From the NCBI RefSeq assembly GCF_013426205.1, contig NC_089422.1, forward strand, positions 1,488,001-1,552,000: a stretch of DNA of 64,000 nt. The letters run 5' to 3'. This DNA is from Metarhizium brunneum (taxonomy: Eukaryota > Ascomycota > Sordariomycetes > Hypocreales > Clavicipitaceae). A program made the translations under genes and the position numbers. The first letter of the stretch is position 1. Every line of letters begins with the position of its first letter. A model generated the notes under the pieces. That model was not told the origin of the DNA and searched no databases. It worked only from the letters and a program-made list of their open reading frames with translations. Positions 36,567 to 47,786 of this stretch are shown here, piece after piece.

Positions 36567-36649
36567 TTTAAAGGGTCGTGTGAAGAGAGAGAGAGAGGAC
36601 TGACTCGTGGGATGCGGACGAGACCTCGTTAATTTACGTTGTGTGTCCA

Positions 36650-36800
36650 TGTTTAAGTTTACGGTGTGAGTCACTGGCATAAACCGTATTTTTTCTTGAC
36701 GTAATTAGTAGCTGAGGCTATCGCGAGACGCGCGCGGTGATGAATTACTAACTTGCTAGTGTGTTTGGCGCGTTATAATGCGTCGAGGTGTCGATACTCT
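36650..36800. repeat. Dispersed repeat, copy A
   Basis: It shares blocks with the inverted copy at about 53782-53946: GCTGAGGCTATCGCGAGA (36711 onward), GCGTTATAAT, and a GTGAGTCACTGGCATAAA-like block. The blocks come in the same order, so this is a diverged dispersed element rather than a chance match. Confidence 0.65.
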
Positions 36801-37428
36801 TGGTATATTACTTGACGCGGTTAGTTACGGCTTCTTAGCCTGGTACGGCTAATCTAATAGGGTGTTGCTCGTGTTCTTGCACGATTATTTAGCCCTTTCT
36901 TTTATAATTTTTTTTATTACATGTAGGCTAATAATTTTATAGTCAGTCAAGCGGCTCGTCCACCTAATAGCTGACGGGCATATATTCCCATTGAAGTTTT
37001 ACAATGCACTCTTCTGCTATAGCAGAGTGGTGGCGGCATCAGTTTATGTTCTCGTTTTCTGCCTGCCGTCATCGTAGGTCAGGCTCTTCGGTATGCCTGC
37101 CCCAGAATGAGTACAAATAAACCGGCAAGGTCGGCATGGAATCAATGCTTTCTCATGATTACGCGCGAGGCTGACTGCGTACCTACCGATTTAAGCACTC
37201 TGCCTTTGGGAATTCATTGGTGAGGCTGTCGCAAGTCAGCTCAGCCCCGCTGAATAGGCGCACTTGTGGTACTCGACATCAAGCGATTTCTAACCCCGAC
37301 CTCAATGTGGAAACTCAGCTCCGTTCACATCAACATGTTGGCACAGCTGGCCATAAATATGACCTCGGGCGGCCGCCTGAGCCCCTACAGTCAACTTTGC
37401 AGAAAATCGTAGCACCAGCGAAAATACA

Positions 37429-39948
37429 ATGTCGGCATCGCCAAATGCAGCGCCAAATCAGCTGGCCGCTGCACTCACGGCCCTCCCTCCAAAAATACGA
37501 ACCTTGATCGTCTTTAGCGCGCTCGGTCTCAAAGCTGGTGTTGTCGCATTAAAAGATACCATACTCGCCAAAGTCTGTGCCTCGGTCTTGTCCAATATAG
37601 GGCTGTATGGATACTACATTCCTGCCGATACAATCTTCATTCTCGTTCACATGTATCTCTTTTTCTTCGGGCAAACGTCGTGGCGAACGACTGCCCTCAC
37701 CCTCCGACGGTTCGCCAGCCGCGATGATGCTGACGATGACCTTACTACGAAGCTCTTTGTCGAAGCGTCTGAATTGTCATTTTACGTTTTGCTGTCGTTT
37801 GTGTTCCGCAATGTAGGAGCTATCTGGAGCTTCGCTTGTTGGAGCTTTTCCGTCTTGTCGCAAATCTTGGCCTTCATATGCGTGCCCGGAATCATGTGGA
37901 TGATCATGGTCGATAACCCCGTACAAAATTTCAACAGCGAAGTGACCAGAATCTGGAATTTTACCTGGCCCAAAATCTTGACTGGTCTTGGGATGGCTGG
38001 AGGACTTGTTGCCACCGCGGTGCGACATTGTCTTCGATTCCTCGTGAAAATCAGTGCATCTCTGGTTTCTTACACGGATGGGAAGACGGCGGCACGTGTC
38101 ACAACGCTCAAGACGTACACTTATTCCGCTCTTGCTCCGGGAGAAATTCGCCTGCTGAGGCTTTCCAAGTCGACGCCGTGGAGCCCCGTTCAGTGCAAAC
38201 TGGTCCACGTGCGTTTAGACGAGGCGGTAGAGTTTGAAACGATTTCGTACACTTGGGGCAGTCGACAAACCCGGAAAGGACTCATCGTTGATGGAGCTAG
38301 ACTGGACGTCTCTGACAGAGTCTATGACATCGTGCACGACAGAGCCTCGTTTCTCATGACGAGGCATATATGGGTAGACTCGATTTGTATTAACCAACAA
38401 GACAATGAGGAAAAAAGCTCCCAGGTTCAGTTGATGAGAAAGATATATGGATCTTCATACCACACTGTGATATGGCTTGGTCATGGGTCCGACGCCAACG
38501 ACGCCGTGTGGTTTCTCTCCCATCTCCGTCGCCGCATAGACTCTGACGAGACCACCAGACGACAAGCCATGTCGCTCATGGAATTGAACATTGAGAGCCC
38601 CGGATGGACTGCGCTCACTCGGCTTGTCAATCATGACTATTGGGCTAGGTGCTGGGTGATTCAGGAGATTGCCGTGTCGAAAAAGGTGATTATATCGTAC
38701 GGAGGGGAACTCATCACCTGGGACTACTTTTCATCCTTGATGACGACCCTCTTCACCGGCGACCCGAACCATGTATGGCACATATCGAAAATCTACTGGA
38801 GGACCCTCGATCCGCTTCCCATGGATGCCGGAGTACAGATTGCGTCTCTTGGCCGTCTCCGCGAAATCATTCAGGCCAACCACTCCACACAGCTCTTTGA
38901 TCTCCTGATCTCCAGTATCAACTCGACTGCTACAGATGCGCGAGACAATATATTTGCGGTGCAAGGAATCAGCGCGGCTGCGGACACTGGCGACATCATG
39001 CCCGATTACAACTCGGCAATCGAGCGCCCGTTCTTGAGGACGGCCGAATATTTACTATCAAAAGAGCACCCCTCTCGCATTCTTCATCTAGCAGGCGTTG
39101 GCTTCCATCGCAATCACAATCTGCAACTATCTTGGGTCCCGGACTGGAGCAGCAAGAGATTGGCGGGAATGCTATGGCGCCATCCCAACTCGAGTTCGTA
39201 CCGTGCGTCAGGTGTTGTTGACGAAGAACTGAAGATGATGCTGGGCGATGACGGGCTTACCCTCATCACCGAGGGTGTCCAAGTGGACTGCATCAAGGAG
39301 TTGGGCCCTCAATTTTTCGGCGTATCTGAGAATGGGGTGGTCAAGACGGAAAAGTTTCCAGGGAGCTTCAAGAACCTCGCCGATAGTCGAGAGGTAGCCT
39401 TGAACGGATCGCTCAGCGCGCCCTATGTGACTGGTATTTCTCTTACCGAAGCATTTTGGAGGACACTTGTTGGCGATAGAACACCAAGCGGCACGCGGCC
39501 CGCGGACCCCATCTTCGCCACGTACTTTCAAGCCGTGGAAGGATTCATCAAGACGCTGCGCAAGTGCGGACCAGACATGAACCCATTGAACCCGAGCCTC
39601 AGTGCTGAGGAACAAGAGAGGCTCGGCAGTGACATCACATACTACGCCCTGGACAGTGGTAGATTCGCAAACGTTGCAGGGCCGCACACACGAGAGCGCA
39701 TGTTTGCCACCACAGAGCGAGGATACATGGGGATGATACCGCCGTACTCCAGAGTTGGTGATGCGGTTTTCATCATTCCCGGCGCGCAGGTGCCCTTTCT
39801 GCTGCGGCGTCAACGGACTGCGGACAATGGCGTGAGCGACTTGGAAGGCGGAAAGTGGCAGCTCGTCGGTGAGAGTTACTTTCATGGCATGATGGACGGA
39901 GAAATGGTACCAGAAGGACGCGTGGTACAGACGATGGAAATATACTAG
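37429..39948 (+). CDS. HET-domain protein with N-terminal membrane region
   Basis: A single exon of 839 residues. The first 230 residues contain several hydrophobic helices (for example IRTLIVFSALGLKAGVVAL, TIFILVHMYLFFFG, LAFICVPGIMWMIMV and ILTGLGMAGGLVATAV), so this part is probably embedded in a membrane. The HET domain follows from about 240 to 410, with FETISYTWGS (about 268) and IWVDSICINQQDNEEKSSQV (about 314), the typical HET motifs. The long C-terminal part ends with the segment GDAVFIIPGAQVPFLLRR common in HET proteins. HET domains trigger cell death in heterokaryon incompatibility, and a fused membrane region is not the usual layout. The gene lies next to decayed repeats. Its partner and trigger are unknown. 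Confidence 0.9.
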   Translation: MSASPNAAPNQLAAALTALPPKIRTLIVFSALGLKAGVVALKDTILAKVCASVLSNIGLYGYYIPADTIFILVHMYLFFFGQTSWRTTALTLRRFASRDDADDDLTTKLFVEASELSFYVLLSFVFRNVGAIWSFACWSFSVLSQILAFICVPGIMWMIMVDNPVQNFNSEVTRIWNFTWPKILTGLGMAGGLVATAVRHCLRFLVKISASLVSYTDGKTAARVTTLKTYTYSALAPGEIRLLRLSKSTPWSPVQCKLVHVRLDEAVEFETISYTWGSRQTRKGLIVDGARLDVSDRVYDIVHDRASFLMTRHIWVDSICINQQDNEEKSSQVQLMRKIYGSSYHTVIWLGHGSDANDAVWFLSHLRRRIDSDETTRRQAMSLMELNIESPGWTALTRLVNHDYWARCWVIQEIAVSKKVIISYGGELITWDYFSSLMTTLFTGDPNHVWHISKIYWRTLDPLPMDAGVQIASLGRLREIIQANHSTQLFDLLISSINSTATDARDNIFAVQGISAAADTGDIMPDYNSAIERPFLRTAEYLLSKEHPSRILHLAGVGFHRNHNLQLSWVPDWSSKRLAGMLWRHPNSSSYRASGVVDEELKMMLGDDGLTLITEGVQVDCIKELGPQFFGVSENGVVKTEKFPGSFKNLADSREVALNGSLSAPYVTGISLTEAFWRTLVGDRTPSGTRPADPIFATYFQAVEGFIKTLRKCGPDMNPLNPSLSAEEQERLGSDITYYALDSGRFANVAGPHTRERMFATTERGYMGMIPPYSRVGDAVFIIPGAQVPFLLRRQRTADNGVSDLEGGKWQLVGESYFHGMMDGEMVPEGRVVQTMEIY

Positions 39949-42510
39949 CAGGATGGACTGGTATGAAGCGGTGGCCAGTGCAATGTCGTCTCGAGAGTCG
40001 AGACATGCTCTCCATCCTCTCCGTTGTCGCTGCTCCGGACACGCTGCCCGCCTCCGTGGAATGCTCGACAGGGAGCACCGACTTGCGGACCACGAGAACG
40101 AACCGGACATGAAGGCGCTATAATTAGTTCTCTGGGCAACATGGCAGCATCCGACCATGGCGTCGTGGTGACAGGCCCGCAGATTTGTTCACGTCGTTGT
40201 GAATCGCCACGTTGTGGCGGGCAGCTTTGTGGCAGAGACCCAGGCGCCTGTCTCGACGCGGTCTAGAATCGAGGCAGTATGAGGGAAATAGGCGGGCGAA
40301 TGGACGTGCCCAAGGTCCAATCAAGTATTGACCTGTTGACAACGAAGTGGAAGTGGCTAGTCCACGTAGCTTGCCAATGGGTACGGAGTACACAGGGCAA
40401 GAGCAAGGGGAGATTTTTTTTCATAGAATTTCTTCTTCTTTTCTTTTGGAATAACGAGACTCGACACTTTGCTCTTCAGTACGGCAGTGCGCGGCCTCAG
40501 CTCCTGTTCGCAGCCATCATGCTACCCATCCATTCGTTCGTTCTTTTTCACATGCACTCATGCAAGGATCGATGCACCCATACGTATGTACTTGAACCGA
40601 TTCCAGCCCTAGCATCCCACCCCGGAAGCCTCACTGCGAGCACCTGAGGTCATAGTTCCTGGATTGGGCTGCTGTGGCTTGGTGGAACAGCGTTTTTCGC
40701 CCCCAGGGAGAGGTGCAATCAAGGGCTGAGCGGAAAGACGCATGACAGAGCACCATTTTGATCGGGGCAACACTTGGCAAGACGGAAGGCTGGGTACCAT
40801 CGGTCCTCGGATAACGGCACCGCTAGTGTGTCAGCCTGGAATGATGGTTTGGAGACATGCTGAAGGCCATCAATTGATGGATGATGGACTGGCGCCTTTG
40901 CCGCCCAAGTTGCACTTCTCGATTGATCAATTTGGCCTGCTTACACTCGGTAATGGCGAGAGGCGTGGCATTGCGATGCCCTTGGTTGTGCAACCCGCAA
41001 TTAAAAAAAAACATCATGCCGTGTGACAGCCTGATGCAGATGACTGCCGGGATGGTGTAGTCATTGCACATGGTTGGGGCGAACATCGAATCCGGGAGAT
41101 TGGATTATGGGTTGCGCGCGGCAAACGCTATGAATGCCCAGTGAGACAACTCACATGGAGAAGAATGCAACAGCTTCCAAAGGAAAACATCTTCGAACCA
41201 CGAATATTGAAACAGGAGATGGGCCTAGATTACCAGTTATTTGGTTCATTAGCCACGTGAGGAATACGAAAGTGCCTTGGGCGCATTGAGAAACTCCGCC
41301 CCAACGAAATGCTCCTAGACTAACGGATTGGAACGGCAACAGAGAACTGAATATTGGCGAGACAATCCAGTGCTCATCTGTTAATTCCTTCTCCCTTTAC
41401 CTTCTATGCCGTCCAGTCGGTTCAGCCGAATTATTGTCTGCGGTTGCGGCACGTCGACTCCCAGCTGAAAGCAAATAGCTGCAAACGGCGAAACCGCCGA
41501 CGAGACGATCGCCAGAATAACAGGCCAACAACAGGCATCGCTTGACCAAGCCAGGCCGTTCCAGAACTTGGATCAGCTCCAATTATTTCGCAATAAATCA
41601 CCATCAGCAGGGACAAAATAAGCTCAAGAAAAGAAAAAAAATTGGCACGCGCACAGCCTTGATCCAACGGGTTCACGCTGGCCATCTCCACAGCACACCT
41701 ATTTTCCGGCCATGTACCGAGTAAAATTCATCTCGAGATGACAAGACTTGTCCGGGGAGAGCAAAAGCTGACATGGAGAACAGCCACCCCTTGATGAGGG
41801 CGGCGCAGACACGTTTTCTTCCCTTACCGATTCAGGCAAGACGAACGGTACGATCCTGTGACAGACTAACACGCCCCGTGGCTGAGAAACTGGGCCTCGA
41901 TATCCTCAGAGTCCTGTACATGTATGCGCCATTTGTTATTCGTCGTCTTTATACGTTGTTATGCCCGCCAGAGGACGTTTGCCCGTCGATGGGCGCCGCA
42001 CGCGAGGGACAGATGACACGGATGGCTTCACGCTGGGAGCTGGAAAGAATGGATCCCCCGATTCTCATTGGCGTGAGGCATAATCCTCAGCCGGCGATGA
42101 GCGTGAATGTGCAAGATTGCCCTCTCTTGGCCACATGGCTGAGAGCAACCACCACCACCACCGCCGGCCACCCCCCCGGTGCAGCAAACATGGCCGGCCG
42201 GTTTGTCCATATAAGGCCAGGGCCGGGCTGTGAATTCCAAAGATCGTGTGTGTATCTTGTGATATTTCATTGTTATTTGAGGGACTTGCCGTGCCACGTC
42301 TCCTGCAGCGTTGACTCTGTCTCTCCATTCTTGCATCACGAGCAGAGAAAAACGTGGCAGGTTGAGTAGCACCGCAGCCAAAGGTCCCTGCAGAACTCTG
42401 GAACAGTCTCATACTACTGAGCTTGTTATTGGATCTTTGCCCTTGTTTCTCTCCTTCACCCATACTCTAGACGCAAAATAGTTGGGCCTGGCCGAGACAA
42501 ATCACACACA
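39949..42510. other. Intergenic region upstream of the P-type ATPase
   Basis: No supported gene. It has a GTACGGAGTAC copy at 40381 and a TATA-like CATATAAGG at 42209, some 300 bases before the ATPase start. A 198-codon open frame at 41773 shows no family features. Confidence 0.5.
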
Positions 42511-45500
42511 ATGCCTGAAGACACCTCCAGTTCGGCTGACGAAGTACTCGAAAAGGAAGCCGACCGCGACCTTCGCATCGCATTTGATGATGCCGCCCAC
42601 CCTAGGGGGAGGGCTGCGGCTGCAGATCAGGGCAATCGCAGAGACTCTCGCTCCCTGTCCCGTCGAAGATCCATGAGCCGTGATGGCATCACCACGGCTC
42701 CCTATTCCGGCCTCCCGATTACATATCGAACCCTCTCTATCCAGGTGGCCGAGTCCCGTAAGGTTGAGACCGACTCTTCGGCTGACATCAAGTCAAGCAA
42801 GAAGGACGACGAGGACTACTTTACAAACTTGACCTTTCATCAGCTCCAGGCCGACCAGCTGTGTCAGCAACTCAATGTTTCCCAATCATCGGGTCTTTCT
42901 GAGAGCTCTGCTGCCAACAGACTCCAGCGAGATGGCGGCAATACCCTGCCAAAGCCCAAGACGAACTATCTGAAGAAGATCTTGATGTACCTCTTTGGCG
43001 GCTTCTGTTCCGTCCTCTGGGTTGGTGTCGTTGTCTTCTTCATCTGCTGGAGGCCCCTGAGCAACCCCCCTTCCCCTACCAATCTTGCCCTCGCTATCCT
43101 GGTAATTCTGGTCATTATGCTTCAGGCTGGTTTCTCTGCCTTCCAAGACTGGTCGACATCGAGAACCATGAAGTCCATCACCGACCTGCTGCCAGCAGAA
43201 GCGCTGGTCATGAGAGACGGGCAATTGAAAAAGATGCCGGCCACGCAACTTGTTAGTGGAGATGTCGTTCATCTCAAAATTGGCAACAAGGTACCTGCCG
43301 ACATGCGTCTCATCAGCCACTCTGGAGATATTCGATTCGACCGTGCCGTTCTCACTGGCGAATCCGACGAGATTGAGGGCGCCGTTGACATGACGGACCA
43401 AAACTTCTTGGAGAGCCGCAACATTGCCCTCATGGGCACGCTGGTTGTGAACGGCAGCGGTGTCGGCGTCGTCGTCTTGACTGGTCCCCGATCTGTCATG
43501 GGTCGTATTGCCAAGGCCACCGCTTCTACCGAGGAACGTGCTACTCTGATTCAGAAGGAAATCTGGCGGTTTGTCTACATCATTGTAGCGCTGACTGTTT
43601 GCCTGGCGCTTTTGATCCTCTTCACCTGGCTCGGCTGGTTGCGTCGCGACCACTATGACTTTATGAATGTTGTTGCCATGCTGAACAATGTCATGAGCTG
43701 TGTGGTGGCCTTTATCCCCGAAGGCATGCCCGTGGCCGTTGCTCTGACGCTCATGATGGTGGCGAGGAAGATGAAGGCGGTCAATATCTTGCCAAAGGGT
43801 CTTTCTACGGTTGAAACCCTGGGATGTGTCAGTGTCATCTGCTCCGACAAGACTGGTACCTTGACCCAAAACAAAATGCATGTCAACTCGGCATCGTTTA
43901 TCGACGGACCGATCGAGCTGGACGACTTCTACCGCACCGTCAACAGCGACAAGGCCGAAGCAAGCTCTACCAGACTGCTTGCAGCTGCATCTCACTGCAA
44001 CGATGCCACATTCGACCCTACAACCATGAACATGCCCGTCTCCAGCCGCGAGGTCCAAGGAAATGCCACCGATGCCGCTGTTCTCCGGCTTGCAGCTACC
44101 GCCAATGGCGGCGACTTTGGCACGGCCATTGTGCCTCGTCTGTCCCAGATCGCCTTCAACTCCAAGAACAAGTGGATGCTCACGTTGCACCGCAAGGAAG
44201 CAGACAGCGATGGTTCCTCGGGCGAATACCAGGTTTTCGTCAAGGGCGCGCCGGATGTCCTGCTACCAACGTGCACCAAGTACTGGTCCAAGAAGACAAA
44301 CTCGGTTCAGCCCATGGACGAGACTGCGCGGTCCGCCTTCAAAACGTACCAAGACAAGCTCTCTCGCAACGCCGAACGTGTCATTGTTCTTTGCGAGAAG
44401 ACCCTTACTGCGAAGAACGCCGTGGGCACCAATGCCTTCAGTGACGAGGTCGCTCTTAGTGCCACTGAGGACCTCACCATTGTTGGAATTCTTGGCATCA
44501 TCGATCCTGCTCGGCCCGAAACCGCACATACAGTGGCCGAATGCAGACGTGCCGGCGCCAGATTCTTCATGGTCACCGGCGACTACGGCCTGACTGCCGC
44601 CGCTATTGCCCGCAACACTGGTATTTTCAGCAGTGAGCGCGATCCCGACACCATCGACACCATCAAAAGCGACAAGGCGATTTCCGCCGCGGAGCTCGCT
44701 AATGCTCGAAAGACTGGCGAGCGACACAGCCTGTTGCTCGAGGGCCAGAATCTGGGCAATCTGGTGCCAGAAGACTGGGACGTGATCTGCGAGTATGGAG
44801 AAATCGTCTTTGCCAGAACCACGCCGGAGCAGAAGCTGCGCATCGTCGAAGAGTTCCGCAAGCGCGACAATGTCGTTGCCGTCACCGGTGACGGTGTCAA
44901 CGACGCGCCTGCCCTCCGAGCGGCCGACGTTGGCGTGGCCATTGTCACCGGCAGCGATGTTGCCATCGAGGCGGCGGACCTGGTGCTGCTCGACAGATTC
45001 GACTCCATCATCGAGGCCATCCGCTGGGGCAGGCTGGTGTTCCAGAATCTCCAAAAGGTGATTGCGTACCTGCTCCCCGCCGGGTCGTGGTCGGAGATCT
45101 GGCCGGTGCTGGTCAACGTCTTCTTCGGCGTGCCTCTCCCGCTGAGCTCGTTCCTCATGATCATCATCTGCGTCTTCACCGACCTGTTCCTCTCGCTTTC
45201 CCTCATCATGGAGCGCGAGGAGTTCGACCTGCTGTCCCTACCCCCCCGAAACCACAAGAGGGACCATCTCATCACGCTCAAGATCTACGTCCAGGCCTAC
45301 CTCTTCACGGGCTTCATGGAGACCATCACCGCGCACTCCATGTTCTTCTTCTACTACTGGAAGGAGGCGGGCATCCCCGTCAGCAGCCTGTTCTTTGCCT
45401 TTGAAAAGTACACGGATGGCTTCTACGGCTACACGGAGGATCAGCTGACGCATTTCAACGCCGTCGGGCAGAGCGTCTACTTTGTCACCCTGGTGATCCT

Positions 45501-45798
45501 GCAGTGGGGGAACATTCTGGCAGTGCGCAACCGCCGACTGAGCATCGTGCAGGCCGATCCCATCACGGAGAAGAGGCGCAACCCTTGGCTCATTCTGAGC
45601 ATGGTGATTTCTCTCGCCATTGCGATTTTCGTCACCGAAGTCCCCGGCATTCAGTCGTTGTTTGGCACAGCGAGCGTTCCCATTGAGTTTTGGCTTATCC
45701 CCCTTCCTTTGGCCGTGGGTATTCTCTGCATGGACGAGATTAGAAAACTGGTGGTTCGACTATTCCCCAACGGCCCGGTGGCTAAGATTGCTTGGTAG
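42511..45798 (+). CDS. P-type cation ATPase, Na,K-ATPase alpha-like
   Basis: A single exon of 1095 residues. It has a hydrophilic N-terminus of about 110 residues, an N-terminal cation-ATPase domain (FHQLQADQLCQQLNVSQSSG), paired membrane helices near 155-215, and an actuator domain with TGES at 282-285. The M4 motif is IPEGMP (402-407), the phosphorylated Asp446 lies in CSDKTGTLTQNKM, TGDGVNDAP is at 792-800, and six more C-terminal helices follow. Overall it resembles type II pumps of the Na,K/H,K group (IIC) more than the fungal ENA or plasma-membrane H+ pumps. Likely substrates are Na+ or K+ across the plasma membrane; the direction is not clear from sequence. I see no beta subunit in the window. 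Confidence 0.88.
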   Translation: MPEDTSSSADEVLEKEADRDLRIAFDDAAHPRGRAAAADQGNRRDSRSLSRRRSMSRDGITTAPYSGLPITYRTLSIQVAESRKVETDSSADIKSSKKDDEDYFTNLTFHQLQADQLCQQLNVSQSSGLSESSAANRLQRDGGNTLPKPKTNYLKKILMYLFGGFCSVLWVGVVVFFICWRPLSNPPSPTNLALAILVILVIMLQAGFSAFQDWSTSRTMKSITDLLPAEALVMRDGQLKKMPATQLVSGDVVHLKIGNKVPADMRLISHSGDIRFDRAVLTGESDEIEGAVDMTDQNFLESRNIALMGTLVVNGSGVGVVVLTGPRSVMGRIAKATASTEERATLIQKEIWRFVYIIVALTVCLALLILFTWLGWLRRDHYDFMNVVAMLNNVMSCVVAFIPEGMPVAVALTLMMVARKMKAVNILPKGLSTVETLGCVSVICSDKTGTLTQNKMHVNSASFIDGPIELDDFYRTVNSDKAEASSTRLLAAASHCNDATFDPTTMNMPVSSREVQGNATDAAVLRLAATANGGDFGTAIVPRLSQIAFNSKNKWMLTLHRKEADSDGSSGEYQVFVKGAPDVLLPTCTKYWSKKTNSVQPMDETARSAFKTYQDKLSRNAERVIVLCEKTLTAKNAVGTNAFSDEVALSATEDLTIVGILGIIDPARPETAHTVAECRRAGARFFMVTGDYGLTAAAIARNTGIFSSERDPDTIDTIKSDKAISAAELANARKTGERHSLLLEGQNLGNLVPEDWDVICEYGEIVFARTTPEQKLRIVEEFRKRDNVVAVTGDGVNDAPALRAADVGVAIVTGSDVAIEAADLVLLDRFDSIIEAIRWGRLVFQNLQKVIAYLLPAGSWSEIWPVLVNVFFGVPLPLSSFLMIIICVFTDLFLSLSLIMEREEFDLLSLPPRNHKRDHLITLKIYVQAYLFTGFMETITAHSMFFFYYWKEAGIPVSSLFFAFEKYTDGFYGYTEDQLTHFNAVGQSVYFVTLVILQWGNILAVRNRRLSIVQADPITEKRRNPWLILSMVISLAIAIFVTEVPGIQSLFGTASVPIEFWLIPLPLAVGILCMDEIRKLVVRLFPNGPVAKIAW

Positions 45799-46825
45799 AG
45801 TCGAGATGGCATATTTGGCGAGCCATATGCCGCCGCTACTGTTTAGAACGGGTGGGGATTTTGTTTTTCGTCTTCGTTTTTATTTCCATATATAGCATAC
45901 AGCGCGATAGAAAGAAAGTATTTCCGATGCCGTTTTATTTCTGAGATTAGTCAGTCCTTGCTGTCGTGTGTTGGGGCCCCTGGAGCTGGCGAGTCAGCAG
46001 TTGTCACATGTCAGAGACTCAGAGGCGCTGGGGCAACATGTGCAAGAAGACCAACTGATATGGTGACGTCGCATCTTGCAGGTAATGCTAGCTCCCCCTG
46101 CTGCGGAATGTTGGCAGCGCCAATACGTCCACAAACGGATAAAGCTGCCAAAGCAAGCGTGCTTGTCGCCGCCGAAGCAGGCTAGCATGGCGACGATCCC
46201 AAACACAGCATGTCGCCAAGGCCCAAGGCGAACAGGCCACCAAGATAGGGCTGCGACGCCGACCGCGAATAAGATGTCGCCGCGGCAAGAACTCGGACGG
46301 AAAAAACCTGCTGTCGGCACATCACACTGCCGGCTCCTGTCGTGGACGGAGCAGCCGTGGCGTCGGCGCGCGGATCGACAAAGCACGCCGCCTTGGCCTG
46401 GCGGCACCTGGACGGAAGCCTGCTGGCACCACAGAAGCGGACCGAGCGCCCGAATTCCACGTCCCGATGGAAGTCAACTGGTCAATTCAATGTTGCTGTC
46501 AATCATAAATGCCAACGGGTGCCAATCGGCTGTCTGCCCCTACATGTACGGTCCCTACCTCGTCCCTGCCCATCCAGCCGTGGCTGCTACACCGTCCTCA
46601 CCGACGTACAAAGTTTGTCCTGGAATTGCCGACCGGTCTACCAGACGGGATTCTCTTCTGCCGAGGTCGTCCAGTCTACACATTAATCCCGAAAGCTTGT
46701 ACAAAAGCCAAACAAGGCCCGTCCAGGCACGCCATTGGCATTGTTGAACCTTGACGCCTGCCTGCAGTCAGCTCCCACCGCCTCCGTTTCCCCAAGACGC
46801 CCAATTCTCAACAGCCTCGCTCGCA
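45799..46825. other. Intergenic region upstream of the four-helix membrane gene
   Basis: About 1 kb with no supported gene. A 223-codon open frame from 46076 overlaps others on both strands and has low-complexity Arg/Pro/Ser content, so I take it as chance. Confidence 0.55.
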
Positions 46826-47488
46826 ATGGCAGCCAAACCAAAGGCGTTTGCCGAGCCGTCCTCGCCCATCGTCGGGTTCTGCGGCTTCCGCAACATGGAA
46901 CTGATGCTGCGCGTTTTGTCTGTGATGCTGTGCATCGCGATCCTGGTCGTCGGCGGCGTGGCCACCTCCAGGTCGGGTGTCATACTGATAGGCATCCTCG
47001 GCCCTCCGGTGAGTCTCGCCCTTGTTTGTCCAGAGCACCCCTCTGTGCCCTGGGAAAAGAAGAAGCAAAGAAGCTAACGCGGGCGGCTCCTAGGCGGCGA
47101 CGTCGATCCTCTGGTCCCTGGTGCAGTTTGGCTTCTCGCTCAGCAAATACGAGTACTTGAACTTCCGGTCGCACTTCCGCATGGCGATTGGCATCGTCAT
47201 CACGATTGGCTGGGTCGTGGCCGTGATTTGCCTCGGCCTGTTCAGGAGCTGGTGGGCCGACGGCGGCTCGACCTTTACCTACGCGTCGGACCCGGACGAG
47301 GAGAGAGCCGCGGGCGACGTGGTCGTCAAGCTGACGGCCGCTGGGCTGGGTCTCGGCTGTGCTGCGACGTGAGTGCCGCCCTGGCTCGCTCTTGGGTGTT
47401 TTTTGCTCGCGCTAATCATTTGTGCTGCAGGTTGACGCAGATTGCTATCTGCTGGGTGTCGTTTCGTAGGATGACTCTTCATCCCTAG
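46826..47488 (+). CDS. Small four-helix membrane protein, MARVEL-like
   Basis: Three exons (46826-47008, 47094-47368, 47431-47488), with introns gtgagt...ctcctag and gtgagt...tgctgcag, give 171 residues. The ATG at 46826 is used because the open frame upstream has no other ATG. Four hydrophobic segments are visible: RVLSVMLCIAILVVGGVA, VILIGILGPPAATSILWSL, MAIGIVITIGWVVAVICL and LTAAGLGLGCAATLTQIAI. A polar loop with FTYASDPDEERAAGD lies between helices three and four. This layout fits MARVEL-type or similar fungal tetraspan proteins of the plasma membrane, but I find no diagnostic motif. The two introns restore an otherwise broken frame and extend helix four across the second one, which supports the model. 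Confidence 0.75.
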
Positions 47489-47786
47489 GGGGAGAGCTGT
47501 AAGGGACAGGTGATTGATTCCCAGTGTGTTTGGGGGGATTGTCTGGGCGTACGATTGGACTGGCGTTTGTTACGGTAGAGACGGCGTTGGCGATGTAGAT
47601 TGGACATGACACCACGACGGATGCGAGTTGCTCAAATACCTTGTTGATTGGCTTGCATGTTCCGCTGGGGTCATTGGTAATTCTCACACGGAAGCAGGAC
47701 ACCTTCATATTGCGTACTTGAGCCAAAAGAAAGTATTATAGTATATGCCTTAGGTAAAAAGAGCGTTCAACTTTATATAATATATA

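Larger units (their letters stand above)
34369..37428. other. Repeat-bearing intergenic region upstream of the HET gene
   Basis: No supported gene in 3.1 kb. It contains a 16-base palindrome at 34646, a GGCGAA hexamer repeat at about 35406-35434 inside a 68-codon open frame, a foldback repeat at 36350-36566 and a dispersed repeat at about 36650-36800. AT content rises after 36400. The fragmented open frames suggest decayed transposon sequence, but I cannot name the element. Confidence 0.5.

Noticed and set aside
39208..40158. A 316-codon minus-strand frame over the end of the HET gene.
   Set aside because: It overlaps the C-terminal HET coding region antisense and shows no family features.
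41773..42369. A 198-codon plus-strand frame upstream of the P-type ATPase.
   Set aside because: No recognisable domain, a run of Thr codons from a CCA/CAC repeat, and it overlaps the likely promoter and minus-strand frames.
46076..46747. A 223-codon plus-strand frame upstream of the four-helix membrane gene.
   Set aside because: Composition is low-complexity Arg/Pro/Ser and other frames are equally open; no family recognised.
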